The notes under the pieces were generated by a model. That model worked only from the letters and a program-made list of their open reading frames with translations, had not been told where the DNA came from and did not search any database. 50,242 bases of DNA from an uncultured Eubacterium sp. (lineage in GTDB: Bacteria; Bacillota; Clostridia; Lachnospirales; Lachnospiraceae), in the NCBI GenBank assembly GCA_958446835.1, contig CAUCXT010000019.1, positions 1-50,242 of the forward strand, written 5' to 3'. The position numbers were made by a program, and so were the translations under genes. Below are positions 8,513-17,693 of this stretch, piece by piece; the stretch's first letter is position 1; every line of letters begins with the position of its first letter.

Positions 8513-11461
8513 CTATTCTAACGGAAGACCGAACTCTTTACGTTTCTTTGTGAGCTCTTCGTCAATCTTTATTGAGTAATCAATTATTGTTTCACGCGGG
8601 TCTGTCTTTTCATTTATAACCTTACGGCAGGCATTAGAGATATGTCGTCCTGTGTAATATCCACCGGGAACCTCCCTGATACCCACTGTATAGCTTAACT
8701 GTTCCTCAAGTATCTCAATGTCTGAGGCACTCCATGAAAGCTGCTTGATTGCCTCCATGTTAGCTGTCGCATATCGTGCGGAGGAACCAAGAAGTGCTTC
8801 TATCTCACGTCCGAATCTTACCTGTGTATCAGACGAAGCCCACCACTTCATGAACTCCCATGCCGACTGCTTAAGCTTCTCATCCTCTGTCTTTAACATC
8901 ATTGTTGCACTACCCGATACAAAGGCTGACCTGTCAATATAGGAATTGCCGTTCTCATCGGTCTTTTCCGTTCCCGGTACAAGTGTGAAATCCCAGAGGC
9001 CTGCAATCTCAGGTGCGGATACCACCAATGTGTTATATGTTGTAAAGTTGGCAATTCCGATTGGCATTTCGCCTGAACGGAAACGTGTTACAAAATCATA
9101 TATGACCGGAATACCATAATCAGTAAAATACTTAGTATACTCCTTGAAAGCGGCTACACCTGCTTCATTGTTGACTATGGTCTGTGTCCCCTTATCGTTG
9201 TACAAGTCTCCACCCTGCTGGTACAGAAGTGTGAAATACATTGAAAGGTCTGCCTGTGCTGAGGCAACTGCTGTACTTGCCGCAGCGCTTCCTGAGCTTC
9301 CGGCTGCTGTAGGAATACCTACCGAAAGGTTATTACCCTGAATTGTCGGAAGCATCTCTATAAGCTCCTTCCATGTCTGTGGAACCTTAAGCTCAAGATC
9401 TTCAAGTACATCCTTTCTATAGAACATTACATTGTAGAAAAGTGTCTCAGGAAGAGCATACAATGAATCATCCAACGTGTACTGTCTGTATGTGCTTGGA
9501 GCAAATTCCTTAAGTACTTCCTCATAATCAGCGAACTGTGTGAGATCCTCCACCGCATTACGAAGAGCAAAGTCAACAGGCTGTCCGGCTCCTACCGAAA
9601 GAACCACATTCGGTCCGTTTCCTGCGACAACCGCATTGAGAAGTGCATCTGCACCGACAATCTCAACATTGATCGGGATGCCTGTAGCCGGTGTGAAGGT
9701 ATCATCAATCATACTCTTAAGTATTGTACCCTGATCTCTGCCCGTAAGTACCCATACCTTGACGGTGTTGCTCTCATCGGCATAGACATCACCGACTGCG
9801 TCATAGTCGATAAAGAATGAGGCGAAGAAGGACTTGACCTCATGTGCCGCCTTCTTGAAGAAATTGCTCTTGTCCTTATCCAACCTGGCATTCTCCCCAT
9901 ATACTGCTATGTAGTCGATATCAAGCTTGGTCTCAGACATGCTGAGTATCGCAGAACCAAGTGCTGAAATATTCTCCTTGAAGGTTGTAAACTCAAGGGT
10001 TATCTTCTCCGGCTTTTCACAGAAACGCTCAAGCTGCTGTGCAAGTGTCTGTGCACTGGCAATCTTGTCTGCCTTCTGTCCTGTGGTCTCTACAACCTCA
10101 TCTACTATCTTGTAAAGTCTCTTAGACTCAAGTGACATAGCCTCCATAATTTCAGGATATACCTGATCAATATTGTAATCTCTGTATTGATCCGGTGTTG
10201 CTCCTGTATATACAAGAAGTGTTCTGTATATCTGGTTGAGACGGAAGGTGGAATCACTCAGTTCCTCCAGAATCATACCCATGTTCCCAAGTGTTGCTTC
10301 AAGTCTCACTGTATGGGTTCCCTCTGTCAGGTAGAAGGAATACGGCTTGTCATTCTCATCTGAAAGCACTAAGCTCTCCCAGTCATTTCCGAACCTGAAT
10401 GCCACCTGCTTCATCTCATCAAATGGGACTTCCCCATCTATAGAAAGGCTTCTGTAAGAAATATTACCTCTGTCATAATTCTGTCTTCCCTTTATGCACA
10501 GATGGTAGCAGCCATCCTCCGGAACCTCAACATTCCATTCAATCCACTGTCCCGGATTTCTCCATGCCTCACCACCTATATAGTTGAGAATTGTCTTTGT
10601 TATGCTGTACGGCTTGGTGATGGCGGAAGCCCTGTCATACTTTGCATAGAGTGATGACTCAGACCTCACTGTCGAATCCTCACCCTGTACAATCTGTACA
10701 TAGTCAAGTCCGCTGCCTGCCGCCTTCGTACCGGTCTGTGCCGCTGTATAATCGGCGTATGTAAACTCATCCTCAACTGCCACGATATCAAGCTTTCTTA
10801 ACACCATAGGCTCGTTCACGGCTTCAAGTGTTATTGTATTCTTTCCCTTTTCAAAGTAGAACTGATACGGTTCAGCCACATATCCCATCTTATCCTTAAG
10901 GTATGAGCTCTGCCAGTCATAGACCTCTGTCTGTGTAGGTCTTATCTCATTACCACGGTTATCTACACGCGGCTCTGAGGCGTCTGCCCACATTCTTAAG
11001 AAGGTCATATCTGAGGCATCCTGAAAAGGAAGTTCACCGTTGACATAGAAAGCTCTCTCTATTGCCACGCCTCTTGACTTCACTGTCATGTACTCAAGAT
11101 AAACATTGTAAAAGCCTGCTTCCGGAACGTCTACCTCCCAGGTCACCTTGGAATCGTTTCCGGTGTACAATGCCTTATCTGCACCTTCGTACTCATCGGT
11201 CACCTTAGCGTCCTCCGCCTCAATATAAGAGGTAACATCAACCTCTATATTCTGTTTCGGCCTTGCCGCACCGCTGTGTGCGTTCAGATACAGTGTGTAG
11301 GTTCCTTCCCTCTTAGCTCCATCTGTATCAACGGACAAATCATAGCCATCGTACTTGTCATGAAAATTCGAAGTCTTTGTCAAATTCAGAACAAGACATA
11401 TAGCTACAATTCCAAGAATAAGTCCAACCCATATCAATAGTTTCTTTGTAGAATCTTTCAT
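8513..11461 (-). CDS. Extracellular solute-binding protein with N-terminal carbohydrate-binding-like modules
   Basis: A 982-aa protein, about twice the usual length of a sugar-binding lipoprotein. One N-terminal membrane segment (residues 8-28) lacks a proper lipobox, so it is probably an uncleaved anchor. Two beta-sandwich modules resembling CBM6/35 follow (about 55-230 and 245-410; repeated pattern WEVDVPEAGFYNVYLEY / WNVEVPEDGCYHLCIKG). A helical stretch spans 415-510, and a type-1 solute-binding domain spans about 575-975 (NTVKVWVLTGRDQGTILKSM, later FRSGEMPIGIANFTTYN). It is the first gene of the operon and probably captures polysaccharide or long oligosaccharides and feeds one or both permease pairs. 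GGGG lies 8 nt before the ATG. Confidence 0.85.
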   Translation of the reverse strand: MKDSTKKLLIWVGLILGIVAICLVLNLTKTSNFHDKYDGYDLSVDTDGAKREGTYTLYLNAHSGAARPKQNIEVDVTSYIEAEDAKVTDEYEGADKALYTGNDSKVTWEVDVPEAGFYNVYLEYMTVKSRGVAIERAFYVNGELPFQDASDMTFLRMWADASEPRVDNRGNEIRPTQTEVYDWQSSYLKDKMGYVAEPYQFYFEKGKNTITLEAVNEPMVLRKLDIVAVEDEFTYADYTAAQTGTKAAGSGLDYVQIVQGEDSTVRSESSLYAKYDRASAITKPYSITKTILNYIGGEAWRNPGQWIEWNVEVPEDGCYHLCIKGRQNYDRGNISYRSLSIDGEVPFDEMKQVAFRFGNDWESLVLSDENDKPYSFYLTEGTHTVRLEATLGNMGMILEELSDSTFRLNQIYRTLLVYTGATPDQYRDYNIDQVYPEIMEAMSLESKRLYKIVDEVVETTGQKADKIASAQTLAQQLERFCEKPEKITLEFTTFKENISALGSAILSMSETKLDIDYIAVYGENARLDKDKSNFFKKAAHEVKSFFASFFIDYDAVGDVYADESNTVKVWVLTGRDQGTILKSMIDDTFTPATGIPINVEIVGADALLNAVVAGNGPNVVLSVGAGQPVDFALRNAVEDLTQFADYEEVLKEFAPSTYRQYTLDDSLYALPETLFYNVMFYRKDVLEDLELKVPQTWKELIEMLPTIQGNNLSVGIPTAAGSSGSAAASTAVASAQADLSMYFTLLYQQGGDLYNDKGTQTIVNNEAGVAAFKEYTKYFTDYGIPVIYDFVTRFRSGEMPIGIANFTTYNTLVVSAPEIAGLWDFTLVPGTEKTDENGNSYIDRSAFVSGSATMMLKTEDEKLKQSAWEFMKWWASSDTQVRFGREIEALLGSSARYATANMEAIKQLSWSASDIEILEEQLSYTVGIREVPGGYYTGRHISNACRKVINEKTDPRETIIDYSIKIDEELTKKRKEFGLPLE

Positions 11462-11878
11462 TTTGAATGCCCCATCTCCTAACTTCTTGTGTCATTATAG
11501 ACATTATAGCCCCACATATCATTTATTGCTTACTATATGTTGCTATCCTTTCCTCACTTTTTGCTTAAACCCGCATATATTTGCATGCTTTTTTATGCAT
11601 TTTAACTATACAGCTTGCAAATTAAGGCAAAATGAGGTATTATTTATAGGCATTAATAACCGAATTTTGCCTTTTTATCTTTTTCATATTAGCAAAAAAA
11701 GCAAAATATGACAATGTTTTTCATGTATATGATACTTCTATATATACAATAGCTTCACGGTTTTTATGCATATTTATTACTTTTTGCCATAATTGCAAGG
11801 CTGATATAGACAAAAAGTACCAATAGCCTAATCTGAAATTATCAGGTTTTATTATCTGCTTAACTATGGAGGGGGAAC
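11462..11878. other. Divergent intergenic region with AAGGCAAAAT repeats
   Basis: This 417-bp gene-free, AT-rich stretch separates the sugar ABC operon from the araC-type gene. It holds the sequence AAGGCAAAAT at 11624-11633, the same sequence inverted at 11664-11673, and a close copy (AAAGCAAAAT) at 11698-11707. These could be operator sites for the AraC-type protein. No ORF longer than a few codons with a ribosome-binding site and no RNA family was recognised. Confidence 0.45.
11494..11508 (-). promoter_or_regulatory. Putative activator-dependent promoter of sugar ABC operon
   Basis: Two TATAAT hexamers in tandem (complement of 11494-11499 and 11503-11508) lie 33-47 bp upstream of the solute-binding protein ATG. 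Neither has a recognisable TTGACA at 17 bp; the corresponding hexamers are ATGATA and AAGCAA. A good -10 with a poor -35 fits activation by the divergent AraC-type regulator. This is inference from sequence only. Confidence 0.4.
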
Positions 11879-12823
11879 ATGGCAAAAGCACAATTTAAGA
11901 GAAACTATCTTGATTATTATACAGCTAACGAAGATTACAGCGGAGAACGCCATACCAATAATAAGGAAGAGGTTGTCCAGTTCAAGCAGAGTTCTTCTAT
12001 CAGAGTATGGTATAACGAGCAGACTGTAAGCTATGACGAACACTGGCACAATGCTATGGAAGTCATAATGCCCGTCGAGAACCATTATCAGGTTGTGATT
12101 AAGGGAGAGACTTATACTATACAGCCGGGAGAACTGTTAATCATACCGCCTAACGAACTGCACAGGCTTATTGCTCCCGAGAGCGGCATACGCTTCATCT
12201 TTCTCTTTGATATAAGCCTTATATCAAAAATTAAAGGATATTCGTCAATACAGACTATCTACGCACAGCCTCTTCATATATGTAAAGAGAATTTTCCTTA
12301 TGTATATGAAGACATATACCAATGTTTTGTCCAGATAAGAAACGAGTACTTTAACAAGAATGAATTTGCGGATTTAACCATCTATTCACTTCTCATTCAG
12401 ATGCTTGTCAAGCTCGGATACAACCACGTCAATTCCTTTAATGACGAGAATCCGAGCCGTGTTGAGAGCCAGAAAAAATATGTCAAAAAATTCACTGAGC
12501 TTATGGATTACATAGATGAGCATTATATGGAAGACCTGACCTTGGAGAATATAGCGGACGAGATAGGCTTCAGCAAATTTCACTTTTCAAGACTTTTTAA
12601 GCAATATACTAACTTTACGTTCTGCGACTACCTCACACACAGACGTATAAAGGCTGCACAGACACTTCTGTGCAACGAAGAACTTTCAATCACTGAAATC
12701 GCCCTTCAAGCAGGCTTTTCCAGTATCTCTACTTTTAACAGAATATTCAAACAGGAGACCGGATGTACTCCAAGTGAGTACCGCTCCAAGTCTCCCGCAG
12801 CAAGAGGAAAGCTGGCATACTGA
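11879..12823 (+). CDS. AraC-family transcriptional regulator with cupin sensor domain
   Basis: A 314-aa regulator. The N-terminal half is a cupin-like sensor (about residues 35-110; HWHNAMEVIMPVENHYQVVI, then IQPGELLIIPPNELHRL). The C-terminal 100 residues carry two helix-turn-helix motifs: LTLENIADEIGFSKFHFSRL, then LSITEIALQAGFSSISTFNR. The last part, FKQETGCTPSEYR, is the AraC signature. GGAGGGGGAAC precedes the ATG. It is divergent from the sugar ABC operon and convergent with the xylan operon, so it is the likely local regulator of carbohydrate uptake. The ligand is unknown. Confidence 0.93.
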   Translation: MAKAQFKRNYLDYYTANEDYSGERHTNNKEEVVQFKQSSSIRVWYNEQTVSYDEHWHNAMEVIMPVENHYQVVIKGETYTIQPGELLIIPPNELHRLIAPESGIRFIFLFDISLISKIKGYSSIQTIYAQPLHICKENFPYVYEDIYQCFVQIRNEYFNKNEFADLTIYSLLIQMLVKLGYNHVNSFNDENPSRVESQKKYVKKFTELMDYIDEHYMEDLTLENIADEIGFSKFHFSRLFKQYTNFTFCDYLTHRRIKAAQTLLCNEELSITEIALQAGFSSISTFNRIFKQETGCTPSEYRSKSPAARGKLAY

Positions 12824-12846
12824 GACTGTCCCGGTATGCCAGCTTT
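12808..12846. terminator. Bidirectional hairpin terminator overlapping araC 3' end
   Basis: A 13-bp perfect stem pairs AAAGCTGGCATAC (12808-12820) with its complement at 12834-12846. The left arm encodes the last residues (KLAY) of the AraC-type protein. The hairpin lies between convergent genes; the following T content is modest (TTTCATATTT). Confidence 0.65.
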
Positions 12847-12891
12847 CATATTTAAAGAATTATAATTTTTACAGTCCTTTTCCTGCTTTGA

Positions 12892-14442
12892 TTATGCCTT
12901 GCCGGCCGCAGACATTCTGTATCTGAATCTGTTAAACTCGGCATGTCCTCCTATTTCACGCGTGGCATAATTGAAAAGTCCGACACGGCAGCCTGTGAAG
13001 TGATCCACCTTGTAGTACAGATTATGCTTTCCTCCAACCTGTACATACTCACCATTCTTTTTATAATAGAACTGTGCCGTATCCACCATATCGTCAAAAT
13101 CTGCTTTAATTCTCAGGTTCACAACAGTTGTTTCAAGTAATATTTTTTCCTGAAGAGTTCCCGGCATATAATCAGGCAGTACCTCCGCCATCGAATTCTC
13201 ATCAAGATCTCTTGTTACCACTACGAGATAATACCTGTTTAGCTCTTTCGTAACCCCAATGAATCCATAACAACCCTGAAGCAGACATAATCCTGCACAA
13301 TCGCCTTCTTTCAAAGCATCCACATTTAGCTCTACAGACACGTCCGTGTACGGCTGAATACACCTTTGCGTCAAGGTATTACGCGCCTGAATAAGATTCG
13401 TGCTTATCTTTCCAGTCTTTATGCAGAAGCCTCCGATATCATTAATCCACCACAGCTTATCCGCCGGCTCATGATTCCACTGCCACTGTTTTTTGATAAT
13501 ATATCTGCCGATGTCATCCTTTGCATAATCAAAATTATCCGATGTCACAACAGGCTCATACACATAATCCGGTCTTGTACTCTTAACCGTAAATTCAGGA
13601 ATGAACTTTTTACCGCCCGCAAATACAGGCACTCCGTTCTTAAAGCTCACAGGCACCAGCACAGGCATTCTTCCCACAGCTCCGCGATCCTGGAAAAGCA
13701 TTGAATACCAGTCCCCCTCCGGTGTATCGACAAAGCCTCCGCCGGCAACTCCCTGATAATTGTAGCCATTATCCGTACACATTGCAACACCACCGGTAAA
13801 ATCGCCGTCAATGGTATCTGACCAAAAACAGTATTGTGTCCTAAGGGCATTGTACTTCTTCGGCCAGTTCATAACACTTATATAATATCTTCCGTTAATC
13901 TTATGTATATGGCTTCCGTTGTAATACACATATGCAGGTTCATCACTTGCAAGTATCTTTTTGAATAATCCTCCCTCAAGAAAATCAGACAAATCCGGCT
14001 TCATCTCCTGAATATATATATTCCTATAGCCATATACCATATACACCCTGCCATCATCATCAAACAAAATCGAACAGCCGTATATTTCCTGATTTATTCT
14101 GTGCACATTCCATGGTCCTTCGGCATGTTCGGCGGTATACAGGTACGCATAATTCATATAATCTGAACAAAAACATGCATAAAACAAACCATTATGATAT
14201 CTGAGGCAGCCTCCATCCATGCCATGCCCATAGAAGCTCTGCTCTCCCTGCATCGTCTGCTTCGGTGTGCTCTCGAGCTTATCAAAAATATAGCTTATAA
14301 TCTCCCAGTTCATTAAATCATACGATTTTAATATGACGCCGCCCGGCATAAAATGCTTGGTTGTACAGAGCATATAATATATATCCCCGACGCGTATAAC
14401 ATCCGGCTCAGGAAAATCGCTCATTAAAAGTGGATTAATCAC
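12892..14442 (-). CDS. GH43-family beta-xylosidase-like protein with altered catalytic positions
   Basis: A 516-aa protein: N-terminal five-bladed propeller of GH43 type (about 1-305) plus a C-terminal beta-sandwich of the xylosidase-C type (about 315-510). It starts at GTG, with GGAGG 6 nt upstream. It has no signal peptide, so it is cytoplasmic. Framework motifs are clear (INPLLMSDF, VIRVGDIYYM, VGRMPVLVPV). As I recall the family, the base Asp lies in a PDPD motif, the pKa modulator in YHDCS-like sequence and the acid in EGSH. Here these read PEPD (E12), YGCS (G122) and NGSH (N175). It may therefore be inactive as a hydrolase or use another chemistry. It is last in the xylan operon, 89 bp after GH115. 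Confidence 0.85.
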   Translation of the reverse strand: MINPLLMSDFPEPDVIRVGDIYYMLCTTKHFMPGGVILKSYDLMNWEIISYIFDKLESTPKQTMQGEQSFYGHGMDGGCLRYHNGLFYACFCSDYMNYAYLYTAEHAEGPWNVHRINQEIYGCSILFDDDGRVYMVYGYRNIYIQEMKPDLSDFLEGGLFKKILASDEPAYVYYNGSHIHKINGRYYISVMNWPKKYNALRTQYCFWSDTIDGDFTGGVAMCTDNGYNYQGVAGGGFVDTPEGDWYSMLFQDRGAVGRMPVLVPVSFKNGVPVFAGGKKFIPEFTVKSTRPDYVYEPVVTSDNFDYAKDDIGRYIIKKQWQWNHEPADKLWWINDIGGFCIKTGKISTNLIQARNTLTQRCIQPYTDVSVELNVDALKEGDCAGLCLLQGCYGFIGVTKELNRYYLVVVTRDLDENSMAEVLPDYMPGTLQEKILLETTVVNLRIKADFDDMVDTAQFYYKKNGEYVQVGGKHNLYYKVDHFTGCRVGLFNYATREIGGHAEFNRFRYRMSAAGKA

Positions 14443-14531
14443 TGTATTCCTCCTGCAACAAACTCATGTATTGGCATTTCATAAAGCCCACACAAAAATA
14501 ACAAATACTATTTCTATTATCGTAAAGCTTT

Positions 14532-17447
14532 TTATTTTCCTATATACTCAGTCTCTTTTCTGCCAAGGTATGACCTTTTACTTTCGCCTCCGTCACAATA
14601 AATACCAATCTGCTGTAACACCATTCCAGGCTCCATCGCGTACACTGTGAGCATATATCTTCCCCTTTCAAGACCTTCTTTTACATCTGCTGTCCTTATC
14701 TGTGAAAGCACACCCTCACACCAGCGGATATCTGAGTTCTCCCCTGCTCTGTAATCCTTAGGAAGCACCTCGACATCATGGACTTTCTGGTTTTGTGCAC
14801 TATCATATTCCTCCTTTGTCTGAATGGAATATGCTAGTGTAAATGCCCTTCCCTTTATGAAAGGATTCGATGGTGTCATAAAGAACCGGATTACATATTC
14901 AGCCGGCTTTTCCACATCGAAGCAGTAGGTCACACGCGGTGCCTCCTCATAATTCCCGGCTTTAAAGGTCACCGGAAATGCCTTCAAGCCCGCGCCGTAT
15001 TTTCCGTAATCAGCAAGCACCTTAAGCTCTGCCTGTGTATTGTCCAGTCTGTAATAGTGGTCTGCCCTGATAATTGTTGTATTTTTCTGTGCCGTGAATA
15101 CACATCCGTCCGCTACGCTCTCCTTACTTTCACCCTTAGCCCTGATATCGACAATCACAGTTGTAACACCGTCCGATATCCTAAGTGAAGCCCTGCTCTC
15201 ACAGGCCTCACATAACAGACTCTTGTCCACCGATATCTCAACCTCTGCAAGGTCCTCCACTTCCCCCTCGGTGCCGGAGAGCTTAAGCCACTCAGGAAGC
15301 TCCATTCCGTTTCCTGTTATTGTATAGCTGAGAACCTCCCTTCCATCGTTTGCAATCTCAATCCGCACATTGTTCTCACCCGGATATAGGAAATCATCTA
15401 TGGTCATAACCCTCGGTGCCCCATAGACCTTGTCATACAATGCAGGCTCATCGCTCCTCGATACATTCATTCTGAAGCCATCAACCGGATATACCTCGCA
15501 CAGAACCGGCATTCTGCACCCATCCTCATTCCATTTTGTAAAGCCTATATGAGAAGCAAGCTGCATTCCATTCCACTTGCCATCCATAAATTCAGAAAAC
15601 TCATTTATATATTCCTTGTCGATTGCCATACAGTTTTCTGCAAGCTTCCTGTACTTATTTGCAATCCTTCTGCCCTGTGAAGCATAATGATGATTCAGCG
15701 ACGCACACAGATTAAGCTTCACATTATTCATAGACGCCATTGCCGGGTAGTATACCATGCTGTAAAATGTCTCTTTATCCTTCCTGTCAAGGATATTATA
15801 CACTTCCCTTGCACAGGTACAGACCCTGTCAACCCTTTTTAAAAGCTCTGCTGCCTCGTTAAAGCTGCAGCCATCATAAATCTGTGGATTGAGCGATTCA
15901 GGACGTCTTAAATAGTTGATTTTTATATACTCATTAAGGACAAAATCAATCTTTTTTCTGGTAAAGGAATCCGCAGCCGGGAAATTCTCACTGCTCCACT
16001 TTTCAATATACTGGTGATAGCTGTCCTTATTGGAGCTTCCCCACCTGTCATAATCGTATGCCATGGACATAAAGTAGCTTAGCGGTACTTCGTGGAACTT
16101 CAAATCACCGACATTAACTATCCATACATCCCTTATGCCCGAATCGTACACCTGACTCATCTGCTCCCATATAAGCGAAAATGGTGTTGAATCGACCCAT
16201 TCATACGAAACAGGACCCCCGTGGTAGTCAAGATGATAGTACATTCCGAACCTCTTTCCGGCATTTCTCATCCTTTCGGTAGGAAGTGTTCTCGTATAAC
16301 CGAAGTTATCCTCACACAGCATACATATCACATCGTCGAGCTCACTCCACTCGCACAAGCCCTCATTTTCCTCATCGCCGTAATAGTACTGCTCCACTTC
16401 CTTATACAGTGCCAGCAGCATCGGCGGCTTGTCCCTGTACGGCTTGACATAGGTATTTATAAGCTCCTTCTGCTTGGTGATAATCTCCTTTAACAGCTCC
16501 ACATTATCGCGGATACTTGAGTCATCACCCAGCATCGACGTGTCACGCTCACCTCTCATGCCAATCGTGATAAGATTATCGTACCTTCCGCTCCTTATAA
16601 GAGCATCCTTCCAGTAATTGATAAGCCCTTCCCTGTTGGTCGCATAGTTCCACGCATTGCCGTACTTCGTCCCTTCGCCTCTTACCTTGTCCCACTCCTC
16701 GCTTGCCCTTAAGCATGGCTCATGGTGGGAATATCCCATGACAACACCCAGCTCATCCGCCAGCTCCTCGTTGGCACTTCCCGGTCCGTCCAGTGGAAAA
16801 GAGGCGCTCCACATTGCCGGCCACATGTAATTTCCCTTCATTCTAAGGAGGAAAATAAATATCTTCTCATATGCCTTCGCGTTAAAGCCTCCGAAATGCT
16901 CACACACCCAGTTGCCAAAGCATGGCCACTCGTCATTTATGAAGAAGCCTCTGTACTTCACACTTGGCTCCTTGGACACCGCAAAGAAATCCTCCCCAAT
17001 TGCAATACTCTTCTTTTCTACAGGCCTTACATCGCCCATATACTCAAACGCCGTCACCCCGATGTACTCCGAAAGTGCGAACATTCCATAGATTGTGCCT
17101 CTCTTGTCGCTTCCTGCTATCACAAGCGCCCTGTCCACTCCGTCAAATGGTGCCTCGACAAGAAATGTGGTATACACCTCCCACTTTTCTGCTATACACT
17201 CCGGATTGAACTTTCCATCCCTTTCAAGCCTTGAAAGTATATCGCTGTGACCATATACCGCACATATCACAAGCTCTTTCCCGGTATAATTTTCCAAGCC
17301 GCTCTCATCTATGACCTCAGGTCTTTTCCGGCACACCGAACATATATCGTCAGCAAGCACACCTGCAATCCTTCTTATTCCGCTAAAAGACTCTCGCTCA
17401 ACAAGAATAGGAACAGTCTTTCCACCATCCACTATCGAAAAACCCAT
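14532..17447 (-). CDS. GH115 xylan alpha-1,2-glucuronidase
   Basis: A 971-aa enzyme of glycoside hydrolase family 115, which removes (4-O-methyl)glucuronic acid from xylan and its oligosaccharides. Signature stretches are RGFFINDEWP (about residues 166-175), RMKGNYMWPAMW (about 202-213) and GVVMGYSHHEPCLRA. C-terminal beta-rich domains follow (about 640-970). I use the ATG at 17447, which has AAGGAG 7 nt upstream; the frame extends 10 codons further but runs toward the inserted palindromic element. No signal peptide, so it should act on imported oligosaccharides. It follows the GH10 gene after a 246-bp gap occupied by the MITE-like element. Confidence 0.93.
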   Translation of the reverse strand: MGFSIVDGGKTVPILVERESFSGIRRIAGVLADDICSVCRKRPEVIDESGLENYTGKELVICAVYGHSDILSRLERDGKFNPECIAEKWEVYTTFLVEAPFDGVDRALVIAGSDKRGTIYGMFALSEYIGVTAFEYMGDVRPVEKKSIAIGEDFFAVSKEPSVKYRGFFINDEWPCFGNWVCEHFGGFNAKAYEKIFIFLLRMKGNYMWPAMWSASFPLDGPGSANEELADELGVVMGYSHHEPCLRASEEWDKVRGEGTKYGNAWNYATNREGLINYWKDALIRSGRYDNLITIGMRGERDTSMLGDDSSIRDNVELLKEIITKQKELINTYVKPYRDKPPMLLALYKEVEQYYYGDEENEGLCEWSELDDVICMLCEDNFGYTRTLPTERMRNAGKRFGMYYHLDYHGGPVSYEWVDSTPFSLIWEQMSQVYDSGIRDVWIVNVGDLKFHEVPLSYFMSMAYDYDRWGSSNKDSYHQYIEKWSSENFPAADSFTRKKIDFVLNEYIKINYLRRPESLNPQIYDGCSFNEAAELLKRVDRVCTCAREVYNILDRKDKETFYSMVYYPAMASMNNVKLNLCASLNHHYASQGRRIANKYRKLAENCMAIDKEYINEFSEFMDGKWNGMQLASHIGFTKWNEDGCRMPVLCEVYPVDGFRMNVSRSDEPALYDKVYGAPRVMTIDDFLYPGENNVRIEIANDGREVLSYTITGNGMELPEWLKLSGTEGEVEDLAEVEISVDKSLLCEACESRASLRISDGVTTVIVDIRAKGESKESVADGCVFTAQKNTTIIRADHYYRLDNTQAELKVLADYGKYGAGLKAFPVTFKAGNYEEAPRVTYCFDVEKPAEYVIRFFMTPSNPFIKGRAFTLAYSIQTKEEYDSAQNQKVHDVEVLPKDYRAGENSDIRWCEGVLSQIRTADVKEGLERGRYMLTVYAMEPGMVLQQIGIYCDGGESKRSYLGRKETEYIGK

Positions 17448-17477
17448 ATACCTTCTCCTTATCTTCCTTATAATCAT

Positions 17478-17690
17478 TTAGATAATTGCGAAACTCAAAT
17501 TTTACGGTAAACAGTTGTGTAATTTTACTAGTACAATGCCGGACCTTTTGAAAACAGTCGGTATTTAGCGGCTGTATTTTAGCCGCTTATGTACCGCTAC
17601 TGGTTTCAAGGAGTGAGAACGTGTCCGGAAGGGTACTAGCAAAATTGCACAACGTACGGCTGATACAAATAGAGTTTCGCAATTATCTAA
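17478..17690. mobile_element. MITE-like palindromic element with 19-bp terminal inverted repeats
   Basis: The segment begins with TTAGATAATTGCGAAACTC (17478-17496) and ends with its exact inverse complement (17672-17690). Homology between the two halves continues inward (for example TTGTGTAATTTTACTAGTAC against TTGTGCAATTTTGCTAGTAC read from the other end). The centre is a small hairpin, AGCGGCT-loop-AGCCGCT. It is flanked by a 4-bp direct repeat TCAT (17474-17477 and 17691-17694), a candidate target duplication. No ORF is inside. It is inserted between the GH10 and GH115 genes and would fold into a long hairpin when transcribed. The family is not identified. Confidence 0.75.
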
Positions 17691-17693
17691 TCA

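Noticed and set aside
8513..11461. Lipoprotein signal in the large solute-binding protein
   Set aside because: The Cys in AICLVL lies inside the hydrophobic core and lacks a proper lipobox context.
17478..17690. Structured regulatory RNA instead of a mobile element
   Set aside because: Perfect terminal inverted repeats and a flanking 4-bp direct repeat fit transposition better, though a secondary RNA role is possible.
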